Source: CAZVON01 sp964628435 (GTDB lineage Bacteria; Patescibacteriota; Microgenomatia; Levybacterales; UBA12049). From it: DNA of 34,907 nt. The translations under genes and the position numbers were made by a program. How positions within the stretch are numbered: position 1 is the stretch's first letter; every line of letters begins with the position of its first letter. Of this stretch, positions 8,063-14,993 are shown piece by piece. The stretch lies in NCBI GenBank assembly GCA_964628435.1, contig CAZVON010000010.1, positions 1 through 34,907 of the forward strand, read 5' to 3'. The notes beneath the pieces are model-generated. The model made no database searches and had not been told where the DNA came from. It worked only from the letters and a program-made list of their open reading frames with translations.

Positions 8063-9511
8063 TTAACGAGGATCTCTTAATCCTGCTTGTCCCATGTATA
8101 ACCTTATTCCTGCTACAGAAGCTTTGCGGGGGTCGTTAAGATAAAGAATAGTAGGACTATCCAACGGAGCACCATCCTGAGCAGTTTCTATAAATGTTGG
8201 CCCTAGATACTCTATATTTGCGAGCCATCCTGGTAAATTATTGAATTTCCCCCAAACCATATCTTTTTGTTTTGAAATGCTTGAGTCATGATTTTCTTGT
8301 ATCTTATGATATCTTCTAGAAAGCATCGGATTTGATCCTAATGGCCAAGCTAGAAATACCACTCTACTAAGATGATCGCTTGTATTTTGATAAGTCGCGC
8401 CCAACCATACGTAGTTTCCAATCATATGTACAGAAGAGACATAAAGACTACCCTGATCATAATTGGGAATGTTAGCATTGTCGAGTAAGTCTGCATAACG
8501 AATAGATGTCAGTACATTATCTGAAGCAGCATCTAAAATAGTTAATGTTTGCGAATTTTTATTTGCAAACATTATTTTACTCGCAGTACCGTCAGGATTT
8601 TTCTGGACACAGAAAGCGTCTGCAGTTCCAAGTTGTCGATGTTTAAGTTCTGAAGTTGCTTGTCCTTTGTTTAGATTAGAGATGTTCACTTTTAAATATC
8701 CAGTCTCAGTGCCAGGACCTATGGCAGGTGCGTATACTATGGCTTGATTTGAATCTATTCTCAAAGGAATAAGAGTTATACTATCTCTTGTAATACCTCC
8801 ATTCCATAAAATTTGCACAACGTTCATAGTATTTGAATCAAGAATACCAAGTGAGCCTGTTGTGTTTGTTCCTCGAATGTTTAGAATAAATTTATTTTTT
8901 TCTGGAAGTGTATCTTGTTCGTTGATCCAGCCGGAAGTTGTTTTTAGATCAACAGGGGTAAATACGCTGCCGCCATTGCCAGAAAACAAATTTACAGGCT
9001 GATCCTGGTTTGAATTTTCTCCTCCAATACTCACTTTTGGTCCTATCGCTGCAATTGACTGAGCCTTGAGTGGAAGTGGATTTCTAGATGGGAGAATCCA
9101 TCCAGTCATTTTTCCAGCTTGAGCATTTAAGCGTGAGTAGACATACAAATAATTACCATCTTGATCTGTAATAAGAAGATGGATTGCTTGAACATTATTA
9201 GATTGATCCTTTTCTACAAACATCGAAGGAGTTTCTGGAGGGTTGGCTTCTAGTTCTTGTCGAGCGCGAACTTGATCGGGAGAAGCCAGATTGGAAAATA
9301 CTGCTGGTATGGTCTGGGCTTCGGCAGAGTGGACTAGTTCATTTCCAATTGCGTTCACAAGCGGAGAAGCGGCTTGAATTATGGGACCAGCATTCATCAT
9401 GGCTTCGGCGACAGCAATAGTTTTGCCTACGCGTCTCAAGAAACCACGTCTGCTCATTCGTGGATTGGAAAGAGATTCACTTGGTCTTGGTTTTTCTGGT
9501 TGGGGTGTCAT
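8063..9511 (-). CDS. Tat-exported hypothetical protein
   Basis: The 482-residue protein begins with a twin-arginine signal: MSRRGFLRR at residues 19-27, then a weakly hydrophobic Ala-rich stretch and a likely cleavage region around AEAQT (about 63-67). The rest has recurring beta-strand/turn patterns such as GNYLYVYSR, GSLGILDSNTMNVVQI and QTLTILDAASDNVL, which suggest a beta-propeller-like fold. I cannot assign it to a named family. A Tat signal implies export of an already folded protein, which would require TatAC elsewhere in the genome. It is transcribed alone from the promoter at 9553-9581 with a leader of about 35 nt. Confidence 0.8.
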   Translation of the reverse strand: MTPQPEKPRPSESLSNPRMSRRGFLRRVGKTIAVAEAMMNAGPIIQAASPLVNAIGNELVHSAEAQTIPAVFSNLASPDQVRARQELEANPPETPSMFVEKDQSNNVQAIHLLITDQDGNYLYVYSRLNAQAGKMTGWILPSRNPLPLKAQSIAAIGPKVSIGGENSNQDQPVNLFSGNGGSVFTPVDLKTTSGWINEQDTLPEKNKFILNIRGTNTTGSLGILDSNTMNVVQILWNGGITRDSITLIPLRIDSNQAIVYAPAIGPGTETGYLKVNISNLNKGQATSELKHRQLGTADAFCVQKNPDGTASKIMFANKNSQTLTILDAASDNVLTSIRYADLLDNANIPNYDQGSLYVSSVHMIGNYVWLGATYQNTSDHLSRVVFLAWPLGSNPMLSRRYHKIQENHDSSISKQKDMVWGKFNNLPGWLANIEYLGPTFIETAQDGAPLDSPTILYLNDPRKASVAGIRLYMGQAGLRDPR

Positions 9512-9552
9512 ACCATAAACTAACTACCCTATAGTTTTATTCCCTTCAGGAT

Positions 9553-9581
9553 TTTTATACTACTTTTGTTAACAATTGTCA
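9553..9581 (-). promoter_or_regulatory. Promoter of the Tat-substrate gene
   Basis: On the minus strand a perfect -35 TTGACA (9581-9576), a 17-base spacer and TATAAA (9558-9553) lie about 42 bases before the ATG at 9511. The leader contains GAAGGGA but it is far from the start codon. Confidence 0.7.
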
Positions 9582-9640
9582 AGTTAATTCCTAGCCTTGA
9601 TCCGAAGCCAGGTACCAGGTGTACCCCTTGTCCACCTTGT

Positions 9641-9678
9641 CCACCCCGGGGGTGGAATCAGGTTTGCACCTTGGGATA
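9641..9678 (+). repeat. CCACCCCGGGGGTGG direct repeat, copy A (TA cassette)
   Basis: A near-perfect 15-base palindrome (7-bp arms, one central base) is followed by a shared tail AATCAGGTTTGCACC...TGGGATA. Copy B at 10356-10392 matches over about 37 bases with two tail differences, in the same orientation. The two copies bracket the toxin-antitoxin pair. Just upstream, GTCCACC is repeated in tandem. Confidence 0.85.
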
Positions 9679-9743
9679 AATGAAGCTTTGCAAGCAGATC
9701 CGTTATTTTTGGAGGATGATTACGAATGTTCTGAAACAGAATA

Positions 9744-10034
9744 TCATTTGTATTCTCGATGAGATCCAGAATGTCTGGTAATTGCCAGTAAAATAAGAAT
9801 GTGTTTTTTTGTTTCATCAAAATCCCAGATAATCCGTACGTCACGAGTTACGAAACTGCTCCATTTTTGTCCGAAATTTCGTGTGTGTACTTTATGACTT
9901 TTTAGTGAAGGATAGAAAGGATCGTTTTTTAGCAATCTTAGTGCTTTTTCTGTTCGTTTTTCAAATTCTTTATGGCCTTTGATTATTGCTTTGTAGCAAG
10001 GAGTAAAGGTGCTCGCAAAACGGAGTTCATACAT
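9744..10034 (-). CDS. RelE/StbE-type mRNA interferase toxin
   Basis: The 96-residue protein matches the RelE/ParE toxin superfamily in size and pattern. It begins MYELRFASTF, then has a Lys/Arg-rich helix pair (about 18-40, EFEKRTEKALRLL), a central SLKSHKV strand, DVRIIWDFDE, and a C-terminal ILLAI...GSHREYK, the equivalent of the GSHxxLY end of the family. Members bind the ribosome and cut mRNA; the basic residues fit this. It starts 2 bp after the antitoxin stop, so the two are coexpressed. Both genes lie between direct repeats A and B. A different overlapping frame at 9584-9844 is not considered a gene. Confidence 0.85.
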   Translation of the reverse strand: MYELRFASTFTPCYKAIIKGHKEFEKRTEKALRLLKNDPFYPSLKSHKVHTRNFGQKWSSFVTRDVRIIWDFDETKKHILILLAITRHSGSHREYK

Positions 10035-10036
10035 AC

Positions 10037-10297
10037 TTAAAGGCTTTTAAGATATGCATCAAGTTCTTCATCTGTTTTGACTGTGGTATATCGTCCGTTT
10101 TTATAATCTTCCATTCCTTTCGCAATCAGTTTTTCAGTTTCTTCATCCACAAGAGGTGCGTCTCTCATTTCTTTTTTATATATCTCAGCAAGGGCTACTT
10201 TTATAATTTCGGCTTCAGACAGTACTCGATACTTGCTTCGAAGGAAAGCTAAAACTTGTTCTATCTCTGGTGTTTTGTTTAATCGAATCTGCGACAT
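10037..10297 (-). CDS. Antitoxin of RelE-type toxin
   Basis: The 86-residue acidic protein has an N-terminal strand MSQIRLNKTPEIEQV and a helix-turn-helix stretch (about 10-40, including LSEAEIIKVALAEIY). This resembles the ribbon-helix-helix DNA-binding fold of RelB-like antitoxins. The C-terminal part is charged (about 50-86) and likely wraps the toxin. It is the first gene of the pair, as is normal for type II systems. Its -10 box lies 9 bases before the ATG. The palindrome at 10356-10369 just upstream of the promoter is a candidate binding site, but the same palindrome also occurs far from any TA gene. Confidence 0.8.
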   Translation of the reverse strand: MSQIRLNKTPEIEQVLAFLRSKYRVLSEAEIIKVALAEIYKKEMRDAPLVDEETEKLIAKGMEDYKNGRYTTVKTDEELDAYLKSL

Positions 10298-10306
10298 ATA
10301 GTACCT

Positions 10307-10335
10307 ATTTTAATGTACTTAATACCCAATGTCAA
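10307..10335 (-). promoter_or_regulatory. Promoter of the toxin-antitoxin pair
   Basis: On the minus strand a perfect TTGACA (10335-10330), a 17-base spacer and TAAAAT (10312-10307, one mismatch) are followed by nine bases and the antitoxin ATG. It is one of the strongest promoters in the window and predicts a leader of only one to three bases. Confidence 0.75.
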
Positions 10336-10355
10336 GCACTCGATTTAAATTGAAT

Positions 10356-10392
10356 CACCCCGGGGGTGGAATGAGGTTTGCACCCTGGGATA
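10356..10392 (+). repeat. CCACCCCGGGGGTGG direct repeat, copy B (TA cassette)
   Basis: The copy has CACCCCGGGGGTGG followed by AATGAGGTTTGCACCCTGGGATA. It is the partner of copy A at 9641-9678, in direct orientation 715 bp away, and starts about 20 bp upstream of the TA -35 box. Confidence 0.85.
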
Positions 10393-10461
10393 GAGTATCT
10401 GTCTTCCTGAATTTGAGTTATATGGCGCTCTAACGCCGTTGTTGAAAGCGAAGCTTCAATT

Positions 10462-10476
10462 CCACCCTCCAGGTGG
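10462..10476 (+). repeat. Diverged palindrome CCACCCTCCAGGTGG
   Basis: The 5-bp arms CCACC/GGTGG are kept and the centre differs from copies A and B. It abuts the stop codon of the frameshifted NTPase gene (TAG at 10480-10478) and may be a relative of the A/B repeat. Confidence 0.45.
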
Positions 10477-10477
10477 A

Positions 10478-11588
10478 CTAGCTTTGCCGTAGGAGCTGTT
10501 TTGCAACTTGGGATACTTCCGATGGATTCATAGAATTAAAAATAGGGTAGTCTGGTAACACTTCGCGCACGCGCTGTCTGGTGCTTACCGGATTTCTATC
10601 CTTTGGATCAACTAAAAAAATGTCATCAACAACAGCGTGGTCTTCTACCAGATAGCGTTGAACTCCCATCATACCCATGACATCTCCTGCAACAATCACA
10701 AATGCAGAAACATACTGCCTAAAATTAGGATCACTTAAAAACGCGGGAATATTTGATTCAATCGGATCGCCGGCCTGCTTCGGCAATAATAATATCAGGG
10801 CTTCCAGTGTTTATATAATTAAACAGGGTGCATATTGCTCGGGTAAATCGATCGGGACTGGTATATGTTGTCGCAAGACCCACGTCAGGAAAATCAAGCC
10901 ACGGATGCGCGCCAGCATCGCGCATGGATAAGATATCGCGCATTCTGCCGGTTCCAGCAAATTTAGTTCCGGCAACCCGTATTCCTTCTGCTTTTAATGC
11001 GCGAATGAGAGCGGACGATGTGGTTGTTTTGCCAACTTCTGCGCTGGTTCCGGTAACTACCACAATGGGAGAAGATGGCTGGAGTGTTTCGTGCCACGAA
11101 CCACACAAGTCTTCGAGCGTTACCGGTTTTCCCTGTTGGGAAACGAGTCCGAGCGGTTTTAGATCAAGAGCTTTTGGAAATTTACCAGGCGGTATTGCTT
11201 CGATCTTTCCGACGACCCCGGCTGTTGATAAGAGATTAAGCTCATGGTCTGGATTAATAACAAGACCTTGTGGGGGGACTCCTCCGGATTCCGATGTGCC
11301 GCTGTACCGGTTTGCCAGGACTCCGACAAATATATCCCCTTTGTGCATTCGTTCATCCCGTCCAAAACTATTTTCTACATGCATTGTTGAGCCCTTATCG
11401 CTTGCTACCTCTACCACTACTAAATTTCCTTCGTGTCCAATGCCGGGAGCTACATTCATACTACTCCAATCAACTGGCGGCCGAATATTGGAAGCGATAC
11501 ATTTGACTGGAATTCCATCAATTTCTCGACTGCGAAATGCTTCGCTGCGATACGCTACATGTTGCCGTTCTCGTAGATCACGTGCCAT
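10478..11588 (-). pseudogene. P-loop NTPase (BioD/DUF1611-like), frameshifted
   Basis: Two frames make up one protein of about 370 residues. The first (11588-10758) carries an N-terminal domain of about 165 residues and then a Walker A loop, VVVTGTSAEVGKTTTSSAL (about residues 173-191), of the GTxxxVGKT type found in dethiobiotin-synthetase-like enzymes. It reaches PDIIIAEAG and then runs into RRSD and a TGA. The second frame resumes with GDPIESNIPAFL and ends at 10478. The break is at about 10772-10778 in GCAGGCCGGCGAT; deleting one base restores EAGGDPIE. This is a +1 shift in a G/C repeat, either a real lesion, a sequencing error or (less likely) recoding. The start overlaps the methyltransferase stop by 11 bp, suggesting coupling. 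The substrate is not known. Confidence 0.7.
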
Positions 11589-12246
11589 ACGTATAGTGTA
11601 GTACCCAAAAATGGGTGAGATACAATATCTTAACTTGTTTTGAATACCGAGAAAAGATTTTTTCTAATTGATTTTTGGTGTAATAATTTTTGAGAATATC
11701 ATACTGTTTGGCAGTCTGTAATACTCGCCGTTTGTACGTATTTTGATCCCCTATTTTATGTATCAATTTTCCTCCAAGCTCTTTTCGATACACGTTATCG
11801 GAAAGCATAATAGGTGATTTTCGAGCAAGTCGGGAATGGAATGCGTCTAAAAAGAGATGTATGCGATGTAGAGGTATATGGGAAAACCAAAAATGCGCCA
11901 TTGCGCCGGTAAACTGCGGCAAACAAACAGGGGGATTATAAGCATCGGCTTGCAAAAACTGTATCGATGCATCACTGCAGCGTATTGCAGCACGAGATAG
12001 CATTTCCAAACTTGAGTCAGTCGCGAGTACTTTTTCTGCGGAGCCAAGAAGAGATTCTGTCCAATAGCCGGTTCCGCACGCGAGTTCAAGAACATACCGA
12101 TTGCGAAACAGTTTTTGGATAAGTCCCTTAATGAAATCCTGTTCTCGTAGACGGATCGGGTCGCTTCGGGTATAGACTGAATCGTATTCCTCTGCGCGCT
12201 TTGAATAATAGTCCGTAAGCTTGCGGTCAAAAACAGTAGAGTGCAT
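11578..12246 (-). CDS. Class I SAM-dependent methyltransferase
   Basis: The 222-residue protein has a short N-terminal helix (YYSKRAEEYDSVY, typical of Methyltransf_11/25 enzymes). Motif I VLELACGTGYWT (about 52-63), the acidic end of strand 2 in LATDSS (about 74-79), and QADAYNPP (about 99-106) follow. The post-motif region is FWFSHIPLHRIHLFLDAFHSRL. The fold and the cofactor are clear; the substrate is not. It is cotranscribed with the P-loop NTPase gene, so the two may act in one small-molecule modification pathway, which is inference. It is preceded by a leader of about 120 nt. Confidence 0.85.
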   Translation of the reverse strand: MHSTVFDRKLTDYYSKRAEEYDSVYTRSDPIRLREQDFIKGLIQKLFRNRYVLELACGTGYWTESLLGSAEKVLATDSSLEMLSRAAIRCSDASIQFLQADAYNPPVCLPQFTGAMAHFWFSHIPLHRIHLFLDAFHSRLARKSPIMLSDNVYRKELGGKLIHKIGDQNTYKRRVLQTAKQYDILKNYYTKNQLEKIFSRYSKQVKILYLTHFWVLHYTYGT

Positions 12247-12373
12247 AGTTACGTGCCGTTTCCTTTATTCCAACTTGGTAATCCAGGTGGAGAGAGTAAT
12301 ATATCTCTCATTGGGTGGTCGCATAGGGTCATTTATTAAATCTGCACACACTTTTTGCTCGTGCCATGAGCCG

Positions 12374-12402
12374 AATGTAGCACAAGACAACTATGATGTC
12401 AA
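12374..12402 (-). promoter_or_regulatory. Promoter of methyltransferase-NTPase operon
   Basis: On the minus strand a perfect TTGACA (12402-12397), a 17-base spacer and TACATT (12379-12374) are present. The resulting leader of about 120 nt contains GAGAGA...TCTCTC arms (about 12289-12308) and AAAGGAAACGG upstream of the start. I tested it for T-box features and found none. Confidence 0.55.
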
Positions 12403-12433
12403 CCTATAATAAAGTTATTGAGCAATATAATTT

Positions 12434-13075
12434 TTAAGGAAGAAGCAGGCTTTGGGCAAATGTTAACAGATTAAAAACAAACGCGCCTAGCGAAAACCCA
12501 CCAATCGGAAACGCGAGTAGGAAAAAAAGAATAAACATGCCAACCATGCCAAACCCCATATATGTTCTGGCTTCTTGTTCGGGAAGAAGCAGCGAAAAAA
12601 CTTTTGATCCATCAAGTGGCGGAATTGGCAGCAAATTAAATATGGCAAGCAGTAAATTAATTTGCATAGTTTTATAGAGAAAAACGCTTATTAAAGAAAA
12701 TACAGCTGTCGATGCTTCGAAAGCAAAGGCGCTAAAAAAGATTCGAAACAAAAGCGCGGAAAAAACAGCAAGCAGTATATTGGTAAGCGGGCCGGCAAGC
12801 GCAACCAGCGCAATGTCTTTTCTGCCTTCCCGAAGATTAAACTCATCAACTGGCACTGGTTTTGCCGCGCCAAAAATAACTGGCGAACCAGACAAAAGTA
12901 GCGCCAGTGGCAGTAACACGCTCATCACAGGATCTATATGGCTTTTTGGGTTAAGGGTAAGCCTTCCCGAAAGCCGTGCAGTTGGATCGCCTAACCGGTC
13001 TGCCACAAATCCATGAGCGACTTCGTGCAAAATGGCAGAAAAAATTAAAATTGCCAACGTAATTAAAATTTCCAT
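12434..13075 (-). CDS. Site-2 protease family (M50) intramembrane metalloprotease
   Basis: The 213-residue polytopic membrane protein has the zinc motif HEVAHG (residues 17-22, HExxH) in its first helix and the second metal motif NLLPIPPLDGSK (about 148-159, where LDG supplies the Asp ligand). About five to six hydrophobic segments are seen. It lacks a PDZ domain, so it belongs to the short group related to SpoIVFB/YwhC rather than RseP. Such enzymes cut membrane-bound substrates; the substrate here is unknown. The TATACT box of this gene (minus strand) overlaps the TATAAT of the divergent rpmB. Confidence 0.9.
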   Translation of the reverse strand: MEILITLAILIFSAILHEVAHGFVADRLGDPTARLSGRLTLNPKSHIDPVMSVLLPLALLLSGSPVIFGAAKPVPVDEFNLREGRKDIALVALAGPLTNILLAVFSALLFRIFFSAFAFEASTAVFSLISVFLYKTMQINLLLAIFNLLPIPPLDGSKVFSLLLPEQEARTYMGFGMVGMFILFFLLAFPIGGFSLGAFVFNLLTFAQSLLLP

Positions 13076-13099
13076 GTGTTGTATTTATTCCTTTTTTCC

Positions 13100-13107
13100 A
13101 GTATAAT
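13100..13107. promoter_or_regulatory. Overlapping divergent -10 boxes (M50 gene / rpmB)
   Basis: AGTATAAT reads TATAAT on the plus strand (13102-13107, 20 bases before the rpmB ATG) and TATACT on the minus strand (13105-13100, 24 bases before the M50 protease ATG). The two promoters probably compete for polymerase. The -35 match for rpmB (TTGTAT, 13079-13084) is weak. Confidence 0.5.
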
Positions 13108-13127
13108 TGAAAAAATAAGGATTGTCT

Positions 13128-13397
13128 ATGGCGTACAAATGTTATTTATGCGACAAAGGAATTATGGTTGGCAAGCAACACCGCCATCACAAAGGAGTGG
13201 CAGGCAGCAGGTGGATTCGGCGTGCTCCAAAAACCCAGAAAATCTTCAAACCCAATCTTCATTATACACGAGTTGCTGTTGGGGGTATGATGAAGCGAGT
13301 AAGACTTTGTACCAAATGTTTGCGGCGTGTTAAGGAAGCATTAAAAGCTCAAAACAAAACCTCTCTACCATCTTCCCAAACCTCAGTTACTGTATAA
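13128..13397 (+). CDS. rpmB: 50S ribosomal protein L28
   Basis: The 89-residue protein starts at the ATG at 13128 (MAYKCYLC), chosen because AAGGA lies 7 bases upstream and L28 normally starts MAxxC. The zinc-ribbon form is intact, with Cys pairs CYLC near the N-terminus and CTKC near residue 67. The basic core RWIRRAPKTQKIFKPN is typical. The C-terminus has a Ser/Thr-rich extension. It is a structural component of the large subunit. It is monocistronic and converges on fmt, with an AT-rich hairpin between them. Confidence 0.93.
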   Translation: MAYKCYLCDKGIMVGKQHRHHKGVAGSRWIRRAPKTQKIFKPNLHYTRVAVGGMMKRVRLCTKCLRRVKEALKAQNKTSLPSSQTSVTV

Positions 13398-13416
13398 TAA
13401 GTTAATATATTATACA
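13391..13416. terminator. AT-rich hairpin between convergent rpmB and fmt
   Basis: A perfect 9-bp stem TGTATAATA/TATTATACA (13391-13399 with 13408-13416) overlaps the rpmB stop codon. There is no long U-tract, so its termination strength is uncertain, but its place between convergent genes fits a shared terminator. Confidence 0.4.
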
Positions 13417-13437
13417 TTGGTAATAGTATTTGTTACG

Positions 13438-14316
13438 TTATATATTGCTATTCACTTTTAAATTTACATAGAGCTTTTCAATCCATATTTTAGTCTCTGG
13501 GTATCCATTGATAAACTCTTTTATTTCCATTGGTTTTTCCCCCTCAACTTGTATCTTTTTGTCCGGCAGAAACCTAATTCTTAATTCCTTATTCCTAATT
13601 CGAAAATGTGTCCATGCTCCTGGCCACGGATAATATGCCCGAACCATACGATCAAATTGAAGAGGTGTGGGAGGGGTAATAAGATCTATATAGCCATTCT
13701 CTTTTTTAATCAGTCCACAATACGTTGCTTGAGAGTCATCTTGAGGAATCGGTTGAATCTGTTGATGAGTATATTTTTGAATCACTTCGGGCAGTGCCGC
13801 TGCTGATTTTTGGAATAATTTTTTACTCAGTAAATCAAGCGTGTCAGTTTGGGAGATCAAAACTTTCTCTTGATAAAGTATAGGACCATGATCCATTTTT
13901 GTATCCATACGATACAGGGTAAATCCTGTTTCAGAATCGCCATTGAGAATAGCGTTTTGTATTGGTGTTGGGCCACGGTACTTTGGCAAAAGCGACGGAT
14001 GCACGTTGATAGAGTCAACTTTAGGAATTTCTAAGAGTTCTTGTGTAAGAATTTTGCCATACGCGGCCGTGACAATCAATTCGGAATTCAGCATTAAGAA
14101 TTCAGAATTTTGTGCAAGTTCATAGGGTTTTTCTGGTTTAAATATTGGTATATTGTGTTTTTGGGCATATTGGGCAACGGGCGCGGGAGTAAGAGTATTA
14201 TGGCGGCCGGCTGGTTTGTCGGGCGAAGTAACTACCGCAACAACTTCGAAGTGATCAATAAGCGTTTTTAAGACAGGGACAACAAAGTGGGGAGTACCGA
14301 AGAATACGACTTTCAC
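13438..14316 (-). CDS. fmt: Methionyl-tRNA formyltransferase
   Basis: The 292-residue protein transfers a formyl group from 10-formyl-THF to initiator Met-tRNA. It shows VVFFGTPHF at the start, the catalytic INVHPSLLPKYRG (Asn104, His106) and MDHGPI (Asp142), and the C-terminal OB-domain start AYYPWPGAWT (about 228-236). The start is GTG at 14316, overlapping the def stop (GTGA) with GAGGAG upstream. Two in-frame insertions of the GAATT repeat family are present: about residues 69-80 (NSEFLMLNSEL) between secondary-structure elements, and about 238-248 (FRIRNKELRIR) in the C-terminal domain. The C-terminal domain is a little shorter than in the usual 310-315-residue enzyme. Confidence 0.95.
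   Translation of the reverse strand: MKVVFFGTPHFVVPVLKTLIDHFEVVAVVTSPDKPAGRHNTLTPAPVAQYAQKHNIPIFKPEKPYELAQNSEFLMLNSELIVTAAYGKILTQELLEIPKVDSINVHPSLLPKYRGPTPIQNAILNGDSETGFTLYRMDTKMDHGPILYQEKVLISQTDTLDLLSKKLFQKSAAALPEVIQKYTHQQIQPIPQDDSQATYCGLIKKENGYIDLITPPTPLQFDRMVRAYYPWPGAWTHFRIRNKELRIRFLPDKKIQVEGEKPMEIKEFINGYPETKIWIEKLYVNLKVNSNI
13573..13606. repeat. GAATT-family repeat inside fmt (copy 2)
   Basis: An AT-rich run of ATTC/AATTC units (plus strand CCTAATTCTTAATTCC and on) is translated in frame as FRIRNKELRIR in the Fmt C-terminal domain. Confidence 0.65.
14077..14111. repeat. GAATT-family repeat inside fmt (copy 1)
   Basis: CAATTCGGAATTCAGCATTA followed by AGAATTCAGAATTTT is translated in frame as NSEFLMLNSEL. 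It sits in a loop of the N-terminal domain where other Fmt proteins have a shorter segment. Confidence 0.7.
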
Positions 14317-14897
14317 AGTTTTATCTCCTCAAACACATCTTTGTTATTTTCTTTGTGAGACTTATATAATTGGGCTTTTTGCTCAAGCACTCGCTTGGGG
14401 AATAAGATCCCATTTAAATGATCGTATTCGTGTTGAATAATTGTCGCGGTAAAGTTAGAAAATGTTTTTGAATGTGTTTTGCCGTGTTCGTCTACATATG
14501 TAACCGATACTTTGGGAGCTCGGTGCACAACACCCCAAATATGAGGAAGTGACAAGCACCCTTCGAGTTTGACTGGTCCGTTTCTCCTCTGAGAGTCTTG
14601 ATCAGCATCAGCCGATTTTGTTTCATAAGACTCGGAGTTTTGATCAGTGTAAACCACTGTTTGTATTTTCGGGTTAATAAATATCTGAATTGGCGATTTT
14701 GTCGTTGGCTTTACTAAAAAAATTTGCAGGGCTTTTCCGATTTGCGGGGCTGCCAGTCCAACCCCTTGCGGATCGTGAGTGTTAAGCAGGGTTTGTTTCA
14801 TTTCGTCAATAATCAATCCAATATGCTTGTCTATTTTTAATACTGGTTTTGCGATTTGAGAGAGTACCGTATGAGGCGCTTTGACTATAGTAAACAT
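14313..14897 (-). CDS. def: Peptide deformylase
   Basis: The 194-residue protein removes the formyl group from nascent proteins. All three motifs are present: GVGLAAPQIG (45-54), EGCLSLP (112-118, metal ligand Cys114) and QHEYDH (155-160, ligands His156 and His160, catalytic Glu157). Residues 84-109 form an extra charged segment of about 25 residues before EGCLSLP that most deformylases lack. Its DNA (14571-14648) holds two similar TGATCAA-GACTC units. The gene overlaps fmt by 4 bp, the classical def-fmt pair. An extended -10 (TGCTATAAT) ends 6 bases before the ATG, so the mRNA is probably leaderless. Confidence 0.95.
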   Translation of the reverse strand: MFTIVKAPHTVLSQIAKPVLKIDKHIGLIIDEMKQTLLNTHDPQGVGLAAPQIGKALQIFLVKPTTKSPIQIFINPKIQTVVYTDQNSESYETKSADADQDSQRRNGPVKLEGCLSLPHIWGVVHRAPKVSVTYVDEHGKTHSKTFSNFTATIIQHEYDHLNGILFPKRVLEQKAQLYKSHKENNKDVFEEIKL

Positions 14898-14903
14898 GCA
14901 GTA

Positions 14904-14912
14904 ATTATAGCA
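14904..14912 (-). promoter_or_regulatory. Extended -10 promoter of def-fmt
   Basis: TGCTATAAT on the minus strand lies six bases (TACTGC) before the def start codon. No good -35 box is present, as is usual for extended -10 promoters. Transcription is predicted to begin at the ATG. Confidence 0.6.
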
Positions 14913-14993
14913 CGAAAGGAGATTTTCGATAGTAATCTTGCTTATTGTATTTGAATCATCCGATTTTATTGCTGAGTATACTAAAATCTGGAT

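Noticed and set aside
9584..9844. 86-aa minus-strand frame overlapping the RelE toxin
   Set aside because: It runs over the toxin in another frame and its C-terminus (IPPPGWTRW...) is just translation of the CCACCCCGGGGGTGG repeat.
10758..10770. TGA read as glycine (recoded genetic code)
   Set aside because: def ends in TGA exactly where fmt starts, and the NTPase needs a frame change, not a readthrough.
10828..11601. 257-aa plus-strand frame
   Set aside because: It is antisense to the NTPase gene, whose Walker A motif and overlap with the methyltransferase gene show the true strand.
12247..12400. T-box or other riboswitch in the methyltransferase leader
   Set aside because: The GGGTGG seen on the plus strand is on the wrong strand, and no specifier loop or antiterminator sequence is present.
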